The notes beneath the pieces are model-generated. The model had not been told where the DNA came from. It saw nothing but the letters and a program-made list of their open reading frames with translations, and ran no database searches. The translations under genes were made by a program, and so were the position numbers. A stretch of DNA of 39,955 nt from Salipiger bermudensis HTCC2601. GTDB lineage: Bacteria > Pseudomonadota > Alphaproteobacteria > Rhodobacterales > Rhodobacteraceae. The DNA lies in assembly GCF_000153725.1 (NCBI RefSeq), contig NZ_DS022276.1, positions 103,909 through 143,863 of the forward strand, given 5' to 3'. Below are positions 26,442 through 34,314 of the stretch, in pieces (within the stretch, counting starts at the first letter, position 1; each line of letters opens with the position of its first letter).

Positions 26442-27623
26442 CTATTCCGCCGCCAGCCGCGCCCCGCGCATGGTGCCGATCAGCCGCGCCCCGGCCTCGC
26501 CGGAGAGGTAGGCCAGCCGCCCGCCGCTCACGGTGGCCTCGATCTCGCGCGTGGCCGCGTTGACCACCACGAAATCCGCCCGCTTGCCGCGATCCAGCGT
26601 GCCGCGATCGGCGAGGCCCATGATCTCGGCCGGCGCCTTGCTGATCATGTCCCAGGCGCCCGGCAGGTCGCGCACGCCGCGATCCAACAGCACCCAGGCC
26701 GCCTGCGCCAGGCACGGGTAGTGATAGTCCGAGACCAGCGCGTCGCAGAGCCCGCGCGCCACCAAGTGCAGCGCCGAGACATTGCCTGATTGCGAACCGC
26801 CGCGCACCACGTTGGGCGCGCCCATAAGCACCGGGTCGTTGCAGGCCCGCGCCAGCTTGGCGGCGGCAGCGGTGGTCGGGAACTCGGCGATGCGGGCGCC
26901 GATGATGCGGTAATATTCCCGCGTCTCGCCATCGGGGTCGTCATGGCTGCCATAGCGCATGTCGAGCGCATCGAAGGCCTCGGCCAGCGCGCAGAGATGG
27001 CGCGGCACGTCGCGGCCACGCTCCTTCGCCTCGTGCAGCGTCACGAGGAATTCTGCCAGCGTGCGCCCGCCGCGCTCGGCATATTGCGTCACCTTGTGCG
27101 GTGCGCTTTCGGCCAGCTCCAGCGTTTCGGGCAGGTGGTTGTTGAAGATCACGTAATCGATGCCGAAGCGCCGGATTGCCGCCAGCATCCGGTCACGGGT
27201 CTCGGGCATGTGGGTCTCGCAGCGCAGCTGCAGCCGCAGATCGGTGAGCGCGCGCGGACGGTAGGTCTCGAGCGCGGCCATCACGTCCTCGGCGAAATCG
27301 GGGCCGCGCATGCCGCCCTCCCAACTCCAGCACTGCGCCAGCCACGCGGTGGTGACGCCATGCGCCGCCGCCTCGCGGTCGGTCGAGCGCAGACCGGCCG
27401 CGATCGGGAAGGGCGCGGAGGGGCGCGGCGCAATGTGACGCTCGAAGGCGTCGCCATGCAGGTCAATGATGCCCGGCAGGATCAGGTAGCCCGACATGTC
27501 GACCTCGGGCAGCGGGCCCTTGGTGATCACGCCGTCCTCGATCACCAGCGACCGCTTCTGCAGTTCGCCACCGCGCAGGATGGTCGCGCCTACGAGGCGC
27601 AGGGGAGGAAGCAGTGCCGTCAT
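26442..27623 (-). CDS. phnM: PhnM-family alpha-D-ribose 1-methylphosphonate 5-triphosphate diphosphatase (first copy)
   Basis: This 393-residue amidohydrolase has ILPGIIDLHGDAFERHIAPRP near the N-terminus, IFNNHLPE, YGSHDDPDG, IAEFPTTAAAAK, GAPNVVRGGSQSGNVSA and DALVSDYHYP, matching PhnM metal and substrate motifs. In the C-P lyase pathway PhnM releases pyrophosphate from the ribose triphosphonate. It is 47 bases downstream of phnF in the same orientation, so repressor and enzyme form a small operon divergent from phnG-N. A second phnM lies at 34315-35490. Confidence 0.9.
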   Translation of the reverse strand: MTALLPPLRLVGATILRGGELQKRSLVIEDGVITKGPLPEVDMSGYLILPGIIDLHGDAFERHIAPRPSAPFPIAAGLRSTDREAAAHGVTTAWLAQCWSWEGGMRGPDFAEDVMAALETYRPRALTDLRLQLRCETHMPETRDRMLAAIRRFGIDYVIFNNHLPETLELAESAPHKVTQYAERGGRTLAEFLVTLHEAKERGRDVPRHLCALAEAFDALDMRYGSHDDPDGETREYYRIIGARIAEFPTTAAAAKLARACNDPVLMGAPNVVRGGSQSGNVSALHLVARGLCDALVSDYHYPCLAQAAWVLLDRGVRDLPGAWDMISKAPAEIMGLADRGTLDRGKRADFVVVNAATREIEATVSGGRLAYLSGEAGARLIGTMRGARLAAE

Positions 27624-27670
27624 GCGTGTGTCCGCTCGAGGTTTTCCACAGCTTCTAGCGCGCGAAAATG

Positions 27671-28426
27671 TCAGGGCGATGACGTTTGCGGCGCTGTGTC
27701 CTGCTGAGAGCCCATATCGTCTGAAGAAAACGTGAGCGCCACGCGGTCGCCGGCGAACCATGTCAGCCCGTACTCGACCGGCTGGCCGCCGGCATCAACG
27801 TTGACGCTCTCGGCGCGCAGGAGCGGCGCGCCCTCGCGCATGGTCAGGTGCAGCGCTTGCGTCGGCGTCGCGGCCTCGGCGGTCAGCCGGGTGCGGGCGC
27901 GGGTGTAGTCCTCGATCCCGTTCGCTTTCAAAGCCTTGGTGACCGAAGCGACCTCCTCGAGTGTGGAGGCGAGGCCCGGAAAGCGCGCTGCGGGGAAGCA
28001 GCTGATGAAATGCGCCACCGGCATCGCCTCGGCCAGAGACAGCCCCTCGTAGACGATCACCTCGGCCCCCTCGGCCAGTGCCAGCGCCTCGGCCTCGGCG
28101 CGGTCGGCGGGGCGGGTCTCGATCCGCAGGACGCGCTTTTCCGGCAGCCGCCCCGAGGCGCGCAGGTTCTGCGAAAAGCGCACCCGCTCGCCGATGGGAT
28201 AGTCGAGCGGCGTGGCCTTCACGAACACCCCCGCGCCGCGCCGGCTGTGCACCAGATCGCGCTCGGCGAGATCGGCCAGCGCCCGGCGCGCGGTGTGGCG
28301 GTTGACCCCGAAGCGCGAGGACAGCTCGGCCTCGGTCGGCAGCTTGTCCCCGGCGCGGTAGAGGCCGCGGGCGATCTCGCCCTCGAGCTCGGCGGCGATG
28401 GATTTCCAGATCGGGCTGCGGGCCAT
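27671..28426 (-). CDS. phnF: PhnF, GntR/HutC-family repressor of phosphonate genes
   Basis: The product has 251 residues. An N-terminal GntR winged helix (about 3-72: IAAELEGEIARGLYRAGDKLPTEAELSSRFGVNRHTARRAL) precedes a UTRA effector domain (about 90-240, ending in GLTWFAGDRVALTF). PhnF-type regulators control C-P lyase or phosphonate uptake genes in response to a ligand or phosphate state. It is divergent from phnG, and an inverted repeat fitting a HutC-family operator lies between them over the predicted phnG start point. Confidence 0.92.
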   Translation of the reverse strand: MARSPIWKSIAAELEGEIARGLYRAGDKLPTEAELSSRFGVNRHTARRALADLAERDLVHSRRGAGVFVKATPLDYPIGERVRFSQNLRASGRLPEKRVLRIETRPADRAEAEALALAEGAEVIVYEGLSLAEAMPVAHFISCFPAARFPGLASTLEEVASVTKALKANGIEDYTRARTRLTAEAATPTQALHLTMREGAPLLRAESVNVDAGGQPVEYGLTWFAGDRVALTFSSDDMGSQQDTAPQTSSP

Positions 28427-28435
28427 GCACGGCTC

Positions 28436-28453
28436 CTGTCATCGAAATTTCAC
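28436..28453 (+). promoter_or_regulatory. Pho-box-like site between phnF and phnG
   Basis: CTGTCAT-CGAA-ATTTCAC has a perfect first half site and a 4/7 second half. It shares TGTCAT-N6-TTCAY with the phnC site. It lies upstream of, not overlapping, the predicted -35 of phnG, which weakens the call. Confidence 0.4.
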
Positions 28454-28463
28454 GCAAGTCCGC

Positions 28464-28493
28464 TTGCGCATCGGGGCGACTCGGCTCTATGAT
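28464..28493 (+). promoter_or_regulatory. Predicted phnG promoter
   Basis: TTGCGC (28464-28469) and TATGAT (28488-28493) are spaced by 18 bases and predict a start near 28500. The -10 matches 5 of 6 consensus bases. The operator begins immediately after it. Confidence 0.5.
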
Positions 28494-28521
28494 TTGTCTA
28501 GTTGTATAGAAACCTAGACAA
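28494..28521. promoter_or_regulatory. PhnF operator candidate
   Basis: TTGTCTAG (28494-28501) and CTAGACAA (28514-28521) form a perfect 8-bp inverted repeat with a 12-base spacer that holds TTGTATAG. GTCTAG/GTATAG/CTAGAC fit HutC-subfamily half sites. Covering the predicted start point, it would block phnG transcription. Confidence 0.6.
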
Positions 28522-28539
28522 GTCGGCAAGGTTGTCCAG

Positions 28540-28995
28540 ATGAATGTGACGGAAGTCGGAACCGAGGCGCGACAGCGCTGGATGGGGCTGCTCGCCCGGG
28601 CGCCCGCGGCGCGCCTGGCAGAGCTGCTCGAGGTGGCGGGCGCGGCCCCGGTGCATGAGTGGCTGCGGATGCCGGAGACCGGTGGCGTGATGGTGCGGGG
28701 CCGCGCCGGCGGCACCGGCGCGCCCTTCAACATGGGCGAGATGACGGTCACGCGCTGCGCGCTGCGGCTCGAGACCGGCGAGGTCGGGCATGGCTACGTG
28801 CAGGGCCGCGACAAGGCTCACGCGGAGCGCGCGGCGCTGGTCGATGCGCTGATGCAGGGGCCCGGGGCCGAGGCGCTGCGCGCGGCGGTGATCGCCCCCC
28901 TGGCCGAGGCCGAGGCGGCCTCGCGCCGGGAGCGGGCGGCCAAGGCGGCGGCGACGAAGGTCGAGTTTTTCACGATGGTTCGGGGAGAGGACTGA
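28540..28995 (+). CDS. phnG: C-P lyase subunit PhnG
   Basis: This 151-residue protein is close to the usual length. RMPETGGVMVRGRAGGTGAPFNMGEMTVTRCAL and GYVQGRDKAHAERAALVDALMQ are typical of PhnG. It forms the PhnGHIJ core complex and helps PhnI transfer the phosphonate to the C1 of ATP ribose. It is the first gene of phnGHIJK-L-N. Its TGA overlaps the phnH ATG. Confidence 0.95.
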   Translation: MNVTEVGTEARQRWMGLLARAPAARLAELLEVAGAAPVHEWLRMPETGGVMVRGRAGGTGAPFNMGEMTVTRCALRLETGEVGHGYVQGRDKAHAERAALVDALMQGPGAEALRAAVIAPLAEAEAASRRERAAKAAATKVEFFTMVRGED

Positions 28996-29564
28996 TGCGA
29001 GACGACGCACTCAGCGGCGGGTTCACCGACGCGCCGGTCGAGGCCGCACGCGCCTTTCGCGCAGCGCTCGAGGCGATGGCCCGCCCGGGCAGCCTCCACG
29101 AGGTGGCGGGGGCCGAGGCGCCCGCGCCTCTGAGCACGGCGGCGGCGGTGCTGCTGCTGACGCTCTGCGACGGCGAGACGCCGCTGTACCTCGCGCCCGG
29201 GCACGACACGCAGCCGGTGCGCGACTGGATCGCCTTCCATGTCGGCGCGCCGCTGGTCGGGCCGGGTGAGGCGATGTTCGCGCTCGGGCAGTGGGACGCG
29301 CTGGCCCCGCACGACGCCTATGCCATCGGCACGGCGGAGTATCCCGACCGCTCGGTGACGCTGATCGTCGAGATGCCGGAGCTGCGCGCCGAGGGCGTGC
29401 GGCTCACCGGGCCGGGGATCGAGACCGAGGCCCATCTCGCGCTGCCCGAGACCGCGGCCTTCCAGCGCAATGCCGCGCGCTTCCCGCTGGGCTGGGATTG
29501 CTATTTCACCTGCGCAGACCGCCTCGCGGCGCTGCCGCGCACCACCAGAACGGAGGCGCTCTGA
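28995..29564 (+). CDS. phnH: C-P lyase subunit PhnH
   Basis: The 189-residue protein begins with the conserved GGFTDAPVEAARAFRAALEAMARPGS and carries LSTAAAVLLLTLCDGETPLYL and the C-terminal LPLGWDCYF-type segment (FPLGWDCYFTC). It is a PLP-transferase-fold subunit without PLP that binds PhnJ/PhnI in the core complex. It is coupled on both sides by TGATG overlaps. Confidence 0.95.
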   Translation: MRDDALSGGFTDAPVEAARAFRAALEAMARPGSLHEVAGAEAPAPLSTAAAVLLLTLCDGETPLYLAPGHDTQPVRDWIAFHVGAPLVGPGEAMFALGQWDALAPHDAYAIGTAEYPDRSVTLIVEMPELRAEGVRLTGPGIETEAHLALPETAAFQRNAARFPLGWDCYFTCADRLAALPRTTRTEAL

Positions 29565-30649
29565 TGTATGTGGCTGTAAAGGGCGGCGAGCGCGCCATCG
29601 ACGCCGCGCATGAGTGGCTCGCCGAGGAGCGCCGCGGAGACCCGCAGGTGCCCGAGCTGTCGCTGGCGCAGATCCGGGAGCAGATGAGCCTCGCGGTGAA
29701 TAGGGTGATGGCCGAGGGCTCGCTCTACGATCCCGAGCTGGCGGCGCTGGCGATCAAGCAGGCGCGCGGCGACCTGATCGAGGCGATCTTTTTGATCCGC
29801 GCCTATCGCACGACGCTGCCGCGCATCGGCCACTCGCGGCCCGTCGAGACCTCTGCCATGCGCTGCGACCGCCGCGTCAGCGCGACCTTCAAGGACGCGC
29901 CGGGAGGGCAGGTGCTTGGCCCGACCTTCGACTACACCCACCGGCTGCTCGATTTCAAACTCGCCGCCGAGGGTGAGGCGCCGGTGGCGCGTCAGGCAGA
30001 GCCGACCCTGGCGCCGACCCCGCGCATCACCGAGTTTCTCAATCGCGACGGGCTGATACAGGACGAAGCTCACAGCGACGAGACGCCGCCCGACATGACC
30101 CGGCAGCCGATGGAGTATCCCGCCGACCGGTCGACGCGTTTGCAGGCGCTGACCCGCGGCGACGAGGGCTTCGTGCTGGGCATGGCCTATTCCACCCAGC
30201 GCGGCTACGGCCGCAACCACCCCTTCGTGGGCGAGCTGCGCATCGGCGCGGTCGAGGTCGAGATGGAGATCCCCGAGCTTGGCTTCGACATCTGCATCGG
30301 CGAGGTCACCCTCACCGAATGCGAGACGGTGAACCAGTTCATGGGCTCCAAGACCGAGCCGGCGCAGTTCACCCGCGGCTACGGGCTGGTCTTCGGCCAG
30401 ACCGAGCGCAAGGCGATCTCGATGGCGCTGGTCGACCGGGCGCTGCGCTGGGAGGAGCTGGGCGAGGAGAATGTCGGCGCCCCGGCGCAGGACGAGGAAT
30501 TCGTCCTCGCCCATTCCGACAACATTCAGGCCACCGGCTTTCTCGAGCACATCAAGCTGCCACACTATGTCGACTTCCAGTCGGAGCTCGAGCTGGTGCG
30601 CAAGATGCGCCGGGAGGTCGAGGGCAGCATGAAGGAGGCGGCGGAATGA
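29564..30649 (+). CDS. phnI: C-P lyase subunit PhnI (nucleosidase)
   Basis: This 361-residue protein has the PhnI start MYVAVKGGERAIDAAHEWLA, plus GEGSLYD-like LMAEGSLYDPELAALAIKQA and a C-terminal TGFLEHIKLPHYVDFQSEL. PhnI displaces adenine from MgATP to attach the phosphonate to ribose-triphosphate. It matches the family over its whole length. It starts in the phnH stop and its own TGA overlaps the phnJ ATG (ATGA). Confidence 0.95.
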   Translation: MYVAVKGGERAIDAAHEWLAEERRGDPQVPELSLAQIREQMSLAVNRVMAEGSLYDPELAALAIKQARGDLIEAIFLIRAYRTTLPRIGHSRPVETSAMRCDRRVSATFKDAPGGQVLGPTFDYTHRLLDFKLAAEGEAPVARQAEPTLAPTPRITEFLNRDGLIQDEAHSDETPPDMTRQPMEYPADRSTRLQALTRGDEGFVLGMAYSTQRGYGRNHPFVGELRIGAVEVEMEIPELGFDICIGEVTLTECETVNQFMGSKTEPAQFTRGYGLVFGQTERKAISMALVDRALRWEELGEENVGAPAQDEEFVLAHSDNIQATGFLEHIKLPHYVDFQSELELVRKMRREVEGSMKEAAE

Positions 30650-31524
30650 CCGCGATGCAGCACGACCCGGCCTACAACTTCGCCTATCTCGACGAGCAGA
30701 CCAAGCGGATGATCCGCCGCGCGCTGCTGAAGGCGCTGGCGATCCCCGGCTATCAGGTGCCCTTCGCCTCGCGCGAAATGCCGATGCCCTATGGCTGGGG
30801 CACCGGCGGGGTGCAGGTGACCGCCGCCTGCCTGACGCCGGAGGACCGGCTCAAGGTCATCGACCAGGGCGCCGACGACACCACCAACGCGGTCTCGATC
30901 CGCAAGTTCTTCGAGCGCACGGCCGGCGTCGCGACCACCGAGCATACCAACGAGGCCAGCGTCATCCAGACCCGGCACCGCATCCCCGAGGCGCCGCTCG
31001 GCGCCGGCCAGATCCTCGTCTATCAGGTGCCGATCCCCGAGCCGCTGCGGTTTCTTGAGCCGCGCGAGACCGAGACCCGCAAGATGCACGCGCTCGAGGA
31101 ATACGGGCTGATGTATGTGAAGCTCTACGAGGACATCGCCCATAACGGCGCGATCTCGACCGCCTATGCCTACCCGGTCAAGGTCGAGGGGCGCTACGTG
31201 ATGGATCCCTCGCCGATCCCCAAATTCGACAACCCCAAGCTCGAAAGTGGCGCGATCCAGCTTTTCGGCGCCGGGCGCGAACAGCGGATCTACGCGATCC
31301 CGCCCTACACGCAGGTGGTGAGCCTCGATTTCGAGGACCATCCGTTCGAACCCAGCAAGGCGGATCACGATTGCGATCTCTGCGGTTGCGGTACGAGCTA
31401 CCTCGACGAGGTGATCACCGACGACGCGGGCGGGCGCATGTTCGTCTGCTCGGACACCGATTTCTGCGCCGCGCGACAGGCCGAGGGCCATCGCGGGCGC
31501 CTCTCAGGGGAGGACGCGGCATGA
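30646..31524 (+). CDS. phnJ: C-P lyase PhnJ (radical SAM carbon-phosphorus lyase)
   Basis: The protein has 292 residues. It carries the four cysteines of PhnJ, Cys243, Cys246, Cys268 and Cys274 (CDLC and CSDTDFC), with spacing identical to E. coli PhnJ, and a glycine-rich PYGWGTGGVQVTAA segment. It cleaves the C-P bond through a [4Fe-4S]/SAM radical, forming 5-phosphoribosyl 1,2-cyclic phosphate and a hydrocarbon. The ATGA overlaps with phnI and phnK show tight coupling. Confidence 0.97.
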   Translation: MTAMQHDPAYNFAYLDEQTKRMIRRALLKALAIPGYQVPFASREMPMPYGWGTGGVQVTAACLTPEDRLKVIDQGADDTTNAVSIRKFFERTAGVATTEHTNEASVIQTRHRIPEAPLGAGQILVYQVPIPEPLRFLEPRETETRKMHALEEYGLMYVKLYEDIAHNGAISTAYAYPVKVEGRYVMDPSPIPKFDNPKLESGAIQLFGAGREQRIYAIPPYTQVVSLDFEDHPFEPSKADHDCDLCGCGTSYLDEVITDDAGGRMFVCSDTDFCAARQAEGHRGRLSGEDAA

Positions 31525-32291
31525 CGCCCTTGTTGCAGGTCAGGGATCTGACCAAACGCTACGGCGCCCGGCTGGGCTGCGGCGATGTGAGCTTCGATCT
31601 CTACCCCGGCGAGGTCATGGGCATCGTCGGCGAGAGCGGCTCGGGCAAGTCGACGCTGCTGAACTGTCTTGCCGGGCATCAGCCCCCCGACGAGGGGCAG
31701 GTGATCTTTGACACCCGCGCCGAGGGGCCGGTCGACACGCTGACCATGTCGGAGCCGGAGCGGCGGATGCTGGGGCGCACCGACTGGGCCTTCGTGCACC
31801 AGAACGCCCGCGACGGGCTGCGCATGGGCGTCAGCGCCGGGGCCAATGTGGGCGAGCGGCTGATGGCTGTGGGTGCGCGGCATTACGGCGACATCCGCGA
31901 ACAGGCGGTGGACTGGCTGAGCCGGGTCGAGATCGCCGAGGACCGGGTCGACGACCGGCCGCGGGCGTTCTCGGGCGGGATGCAGCAGCGGCTGCAGATC
32001 GCGCGCAACCTCGTCACCGGGCCGCGGCTGGTGTTCATGGACGAGCCGACCGGCGGGCTTGACGTCAGCGTGCAGGCGCGGCTTCTGGACCTGCTGCGCG
32101 GACTGGTGCGCGAGATGGGCCTTTCGGCGATCATCGTGACCCACGATCTTGCCGTGGTGCGGCTGCTGGCCGACCGGCTGATGGTGATGAAGTCGGGCGC
32201 GGTGGTCGAGACCGGGCTGACCGATCAGGTGCTGGACGATCCGCAGCATGGCTACACCCAGCTTCTCGTCTCCAGCGTGCTGCAGGTTTGA
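31521..32291 (+). CDS. phnK: C-P lyase ABC-type ATPase PhnK
   Basis: This 256-residue ABC protein has Walker A GESGSGKST (38-46), signature FSGGMQQRLQIARNL, Walker B LVFMDEPTGGLDVS and H-loop VTHDLAVVR. PhnK docks on the PhnGHIJ core and is not a transport ATPase. It overlaps phnJ (ATGA) and is followed by a strong hairpin before phnL. Confidence 0.95.
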   Translation: MTPLLQVRDLTKRYGARLGCGDVSFDLYPGEVMGIVGESGSGKSTLLNCLAGHQPPDEGQVIFDTRAEGPVDTLTMSEPERRMLGRTDWAFVHQNARDGLRMGVSAGANVGERLMAVGARHYGDIREQAVDWLSRVEIAEDRVDDRPRAFSGGMQQRLQIARNLVTGPRLVFMDEPTGGLDVSVQARLLDLLRGLVREMGLSAIIVTHDLAVVRLLADRLMVMKSGAVVETGLTDQVLDDPQHGYTQLLVSSVLQV

Positions 32292-32300
32292 GACGCCGGA

Positions 32301-32321
32301 CCGGGGGCTGTCTGCCCCCGG
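32301..32321 (+). other. REP-like intergenic hairpin between phnK and phnL
   Basis: CCGGGGGC-TGTCT-GCCCCCGG is a perfect 8-bp stem, followed by ACCCCCGAAGGTATTTGGAA. This layout resembles short GC-hairpin repeats that recur between genes in Rhodobacteraceae genomes (recollection, not searched). It has no clean T-tract, so it is called a hairpin. Confidence 0.5.
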
Positions 32322-32361
32322 ACCCCCGAAGGTATTTGGAAACCAGAGAAGGACAGGGCGG

Positions 32362-33054
32362 ATGGAAGCGATGATCCGGGTCTCGGACGTGTCGAAGAGT
32401 TTCGTGCTGCACAACCAGGGCGGCGCGGTGATCCCGGTGATGGCGGGAGCAGCGCTTTCGGTGGAGCGCGGCGAGTGCGTGGCGCTGGTGGGCGATTCCG
32501 GCGCCGGCAAGTCGACGCTGATGCGGATGCTTTACGGCAACTACCTTGCCAATGGCGGGCGCATCGTGGTGGGCGATGTCGAGGTGAGCGGGGCGGAGCC
32601 ACGCGAGATCCTCGCGATGCGGCGCGAGGTGCTGGGCTATGTCAGCCAGTTCCTGCGCGTGGTGCCACGGGTGCCGACACTGGAGGTGGTGGCCGAGCCG
32701 GTCTGGGCGGCAGGCGGCAGCCGCGCCGAAGGCGAGGCGCGGGCGCGGGACCTGCTGGCGCGGCTCAACGTGCCGGAGCGGCTCTGGTCGCTGTCGCCGA
32801 CGACCTTCTCGGGTGGCGAGCAGCAGCGGGTGAACATCGCGCGCGGCTTTGCGCATGAGTTCCCCGCGATGCTGCTCGACGAGCCCACCGCCTCGCTTGA
32901 TGCCACCAATCGCGCGGTGGTGCTGGGGCTGATCGAGGAGGCCAAGGCGCGCGGCGCGGCGATCGTGGGGATCTTTCACGATGCCGAGGCCCGGGCGCAG
33001 GTCTGCGACCGCGAGATCGACGTCAGCGGCTTCACCCCGGAGCGCGCGGCGTGA
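32362..33054 (+). CDS. phnL: C-P lyase ABC-type ATPase PhnL
   Basis: The product has 230 residues: Walker A GDSGAGKST, signature FSGGEQQRVNIARGF, Walker B MLLDEPTASLDATN and H-loop IFHDAEARAQVCD. PhnL is the second ABC protein of the C-P lyase complex. Two methionines are close to the start; the first follows AGAAGGACAG. The 3' end overlaps the GTG start of phnN. Confidence 0.94.
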   Translation: MEAMIRVSDVSKSFVLHNQGGAVIPVMAGAALSVERGECVALVGDSGAGKSTLMRMLYGNYLANGGRIVVGDVEVSGAEPREILAMRREVLGYVSQFLRVVPRVPTLEVVAEPVWAAGGSRAEGEARARDLLARLNVPERLWSLSPTTFSGGEQQRVNIARGFAHEFPAMLLDEPTASLDATNRAVVLGLIEEAKARGAAIVGIFHDAEARAQVCDREIDVSGFTPERAA

Positions 33055-33593
33055 GCGGGCGCTTCTTCGCGGTCGTCGGCCCCTCGGGCGTGGGCAAGGA
33101 CACGCTGATGGAGGCGGCGGCTGCGCGTGTGCCGGGGCTGCACCTCGTGCGGCGGGTGATCACCCGACCCGCAAGCGCCGGTGGCGAGGATTTCGAGGGG
33201 GTGAGCGAGGCGGTGTTCGAGGCGCGCGTGGCCGAGGGCGCCTTTGCCCTGCACTGGCAGGCGCACGGGTTGCGCTATGGCGTGCCGGCGGGCGTTGATG
33301 CTGTGCTGGCGGAGGGCCGTCCGGTGCTCTGCAACCTGTCGCGGGCGGTGCTGCCCGAGGCGGCGGAGCACTTCGAGGGCATGCGGGTGCTGCATATCAC
33401 GGCGCGGCCCGAGGTGCTGGCCAAGCGGCTCGCAAACCGTGGGCGCGAGAGCGCGGCGGACATCGTCAGACGGCTCGAACGGGCAGGGTTCCCGCTGCCC
33501 GGCGGGCTGGATGTCTGCGAGATCGACAACTCGGGCGATCTCGACGCGGCGATGGCGCAGCTGCTTGCGGCGCTTCAGCCGGTGAGGGCGTAG
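33051..33593 (+). CDS. phnN: Ribose 1,5-bisphosphokinase PhnN
   Basis: This 180-residue guanylate-kinase-fold protein has a P-loop AVVGPSGVGKDTLM (about 7-20) and RRVITRPASAGGEDFEGVSEAVF, typical of PhnN. It makes PRPP from ribose 1,5-bisphosphate, the last step of the C-P lyase route. The start is GTG inside the phnL stop (GTGA). Its 3' end overlaps the convergent DUF1045 gene by 19 bases. Confidence 0.93.
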   Translation: MSGRFFAVVGPSGVGKDTLMEAAAARVPGLHLVRRVITRPASAGGEDFEGVSEAVFEARVAEGAFALHWQAHGLRYGVPAGVDAVLAEGRPVLCNLSRAVLPEAAEHFEGMRVLHITARPEVLAKRLANRGRESAADIVRRLERAGFPLPGGLDVCEIDNSGDLDAAMAQLLAALQPVRA

Positions 33594-34258
33594 CGATGCA
33601 GCAGGTGGAAGCGGCCCGCCTCGTCCTCGCCGAAGAGGCAGAGCGCATCCATGCGGAACGGGCGCGGGGCCAGCGGCTCCAGCACCGGGGCGAGGGCCGC
33701 CATGGTGGCTTCGGCCTGAGCGCGGGGCAGGCGGCCTGTGAGGGTGAGGTGGAAGCGGAAATCTTCCATCACGTAAGGATAGCCCCAGCGCAGCAGGTTC
33801 TCCTCCTGCGCGGGCGAGAGATTGGCCTTGCGGCGGCGGGCGAGCTCGTCTTCGCCGGGCGCGGCGCGGTGAGGGTCGAGCGCCCGCACGGTCTGGGCAG
33901 CGATGCGCGCAAGGCCGGTGGTGTCGCCCTCGGGCGTCAGCGCGAGGAAGCTGCCGAGGCGCGTGAGCGCAAGGCCGGGCATCTCGGCCGGGGCCAGCGT
34001 GGCGGCAAGGGCTGTGAGATCGGCCTCGAGCGCGGCGCGGCTGCCGGTGAGGCGGAAGGGCGGCTTGAGCGTGCCGTGGAAGCCGTATTTGCGCGGCGTG
34101 GCGGTGATCTCGGCCACCGGCAACGGCAGGCCCGGCACCTGCGGGTGATCAAGAACCGCGCCGGCGGTGGCATCCCAGCCCAGCCATTGGGCGGTGAACT
34201 CGGCAAACGGCCCCGGCTCCGGGGCGTAGTAGACGGCGTAACGGCTGTAATGTGTCAT
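33575..34258 (-). CDS. DUF1045 phosphonate-operon protein (2H phosphoesterase-like)
   Basis: This 227-residue protein has two H-x-T motifs, FHGTLKPPF near residue 60 and FHLTLTG near 170, the catalytic pair of the 2H phosphoesterase superfamily, which acts on cyclic phosphates. The family is known almost only from phn loci. No phnP is present in the window, so this protein could open 5-phosphoribosyl 1,2-cyclic phosphate (inference). The start MTHYSRYAVYYAPEPG is the family's usual N-terminus. It is divergent from the second phnM. Confidence 0.85.
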   Translation of the reverse strand: MTHYSRYAVYYAPEPGPFAEFTAQWLGWDATAGAVLDHPQVPGLPLPVAEITATPRKYGFHGTLKPPFRLTGSRAALEADLTALAATLAPAEMPGLALTRLGSFLALTPEGDTTGLARIAAQTVRALDPHRAAPGEDELARRRKANLSPAQEENLLRWGYPYVMEDFRFHLTLTGRLPRAQAEATMAALAPVLEPLAPRPFRMDALCLFGEDEAGRFHLLHRYALTG

Positions 34259-34275
34259 GGGCGCGGGCATAGATC

Positions 34276-34298
34276 CGTCATGTCACGGAATGATGACG
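34276..34298. promoter_or_regulatory. Inverted repeat between DUF1045 and the second phnM
   Basis: CGTCAT-N11-ATGACG is a perfect 6-bp inverted repeat in the 56-base divergent gap. It is a possible operator; no regulator is assigned. Confidence 0.3.
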
Positions 34299-34314
34299 AC
34301 AGAAAGGGCAGAGC

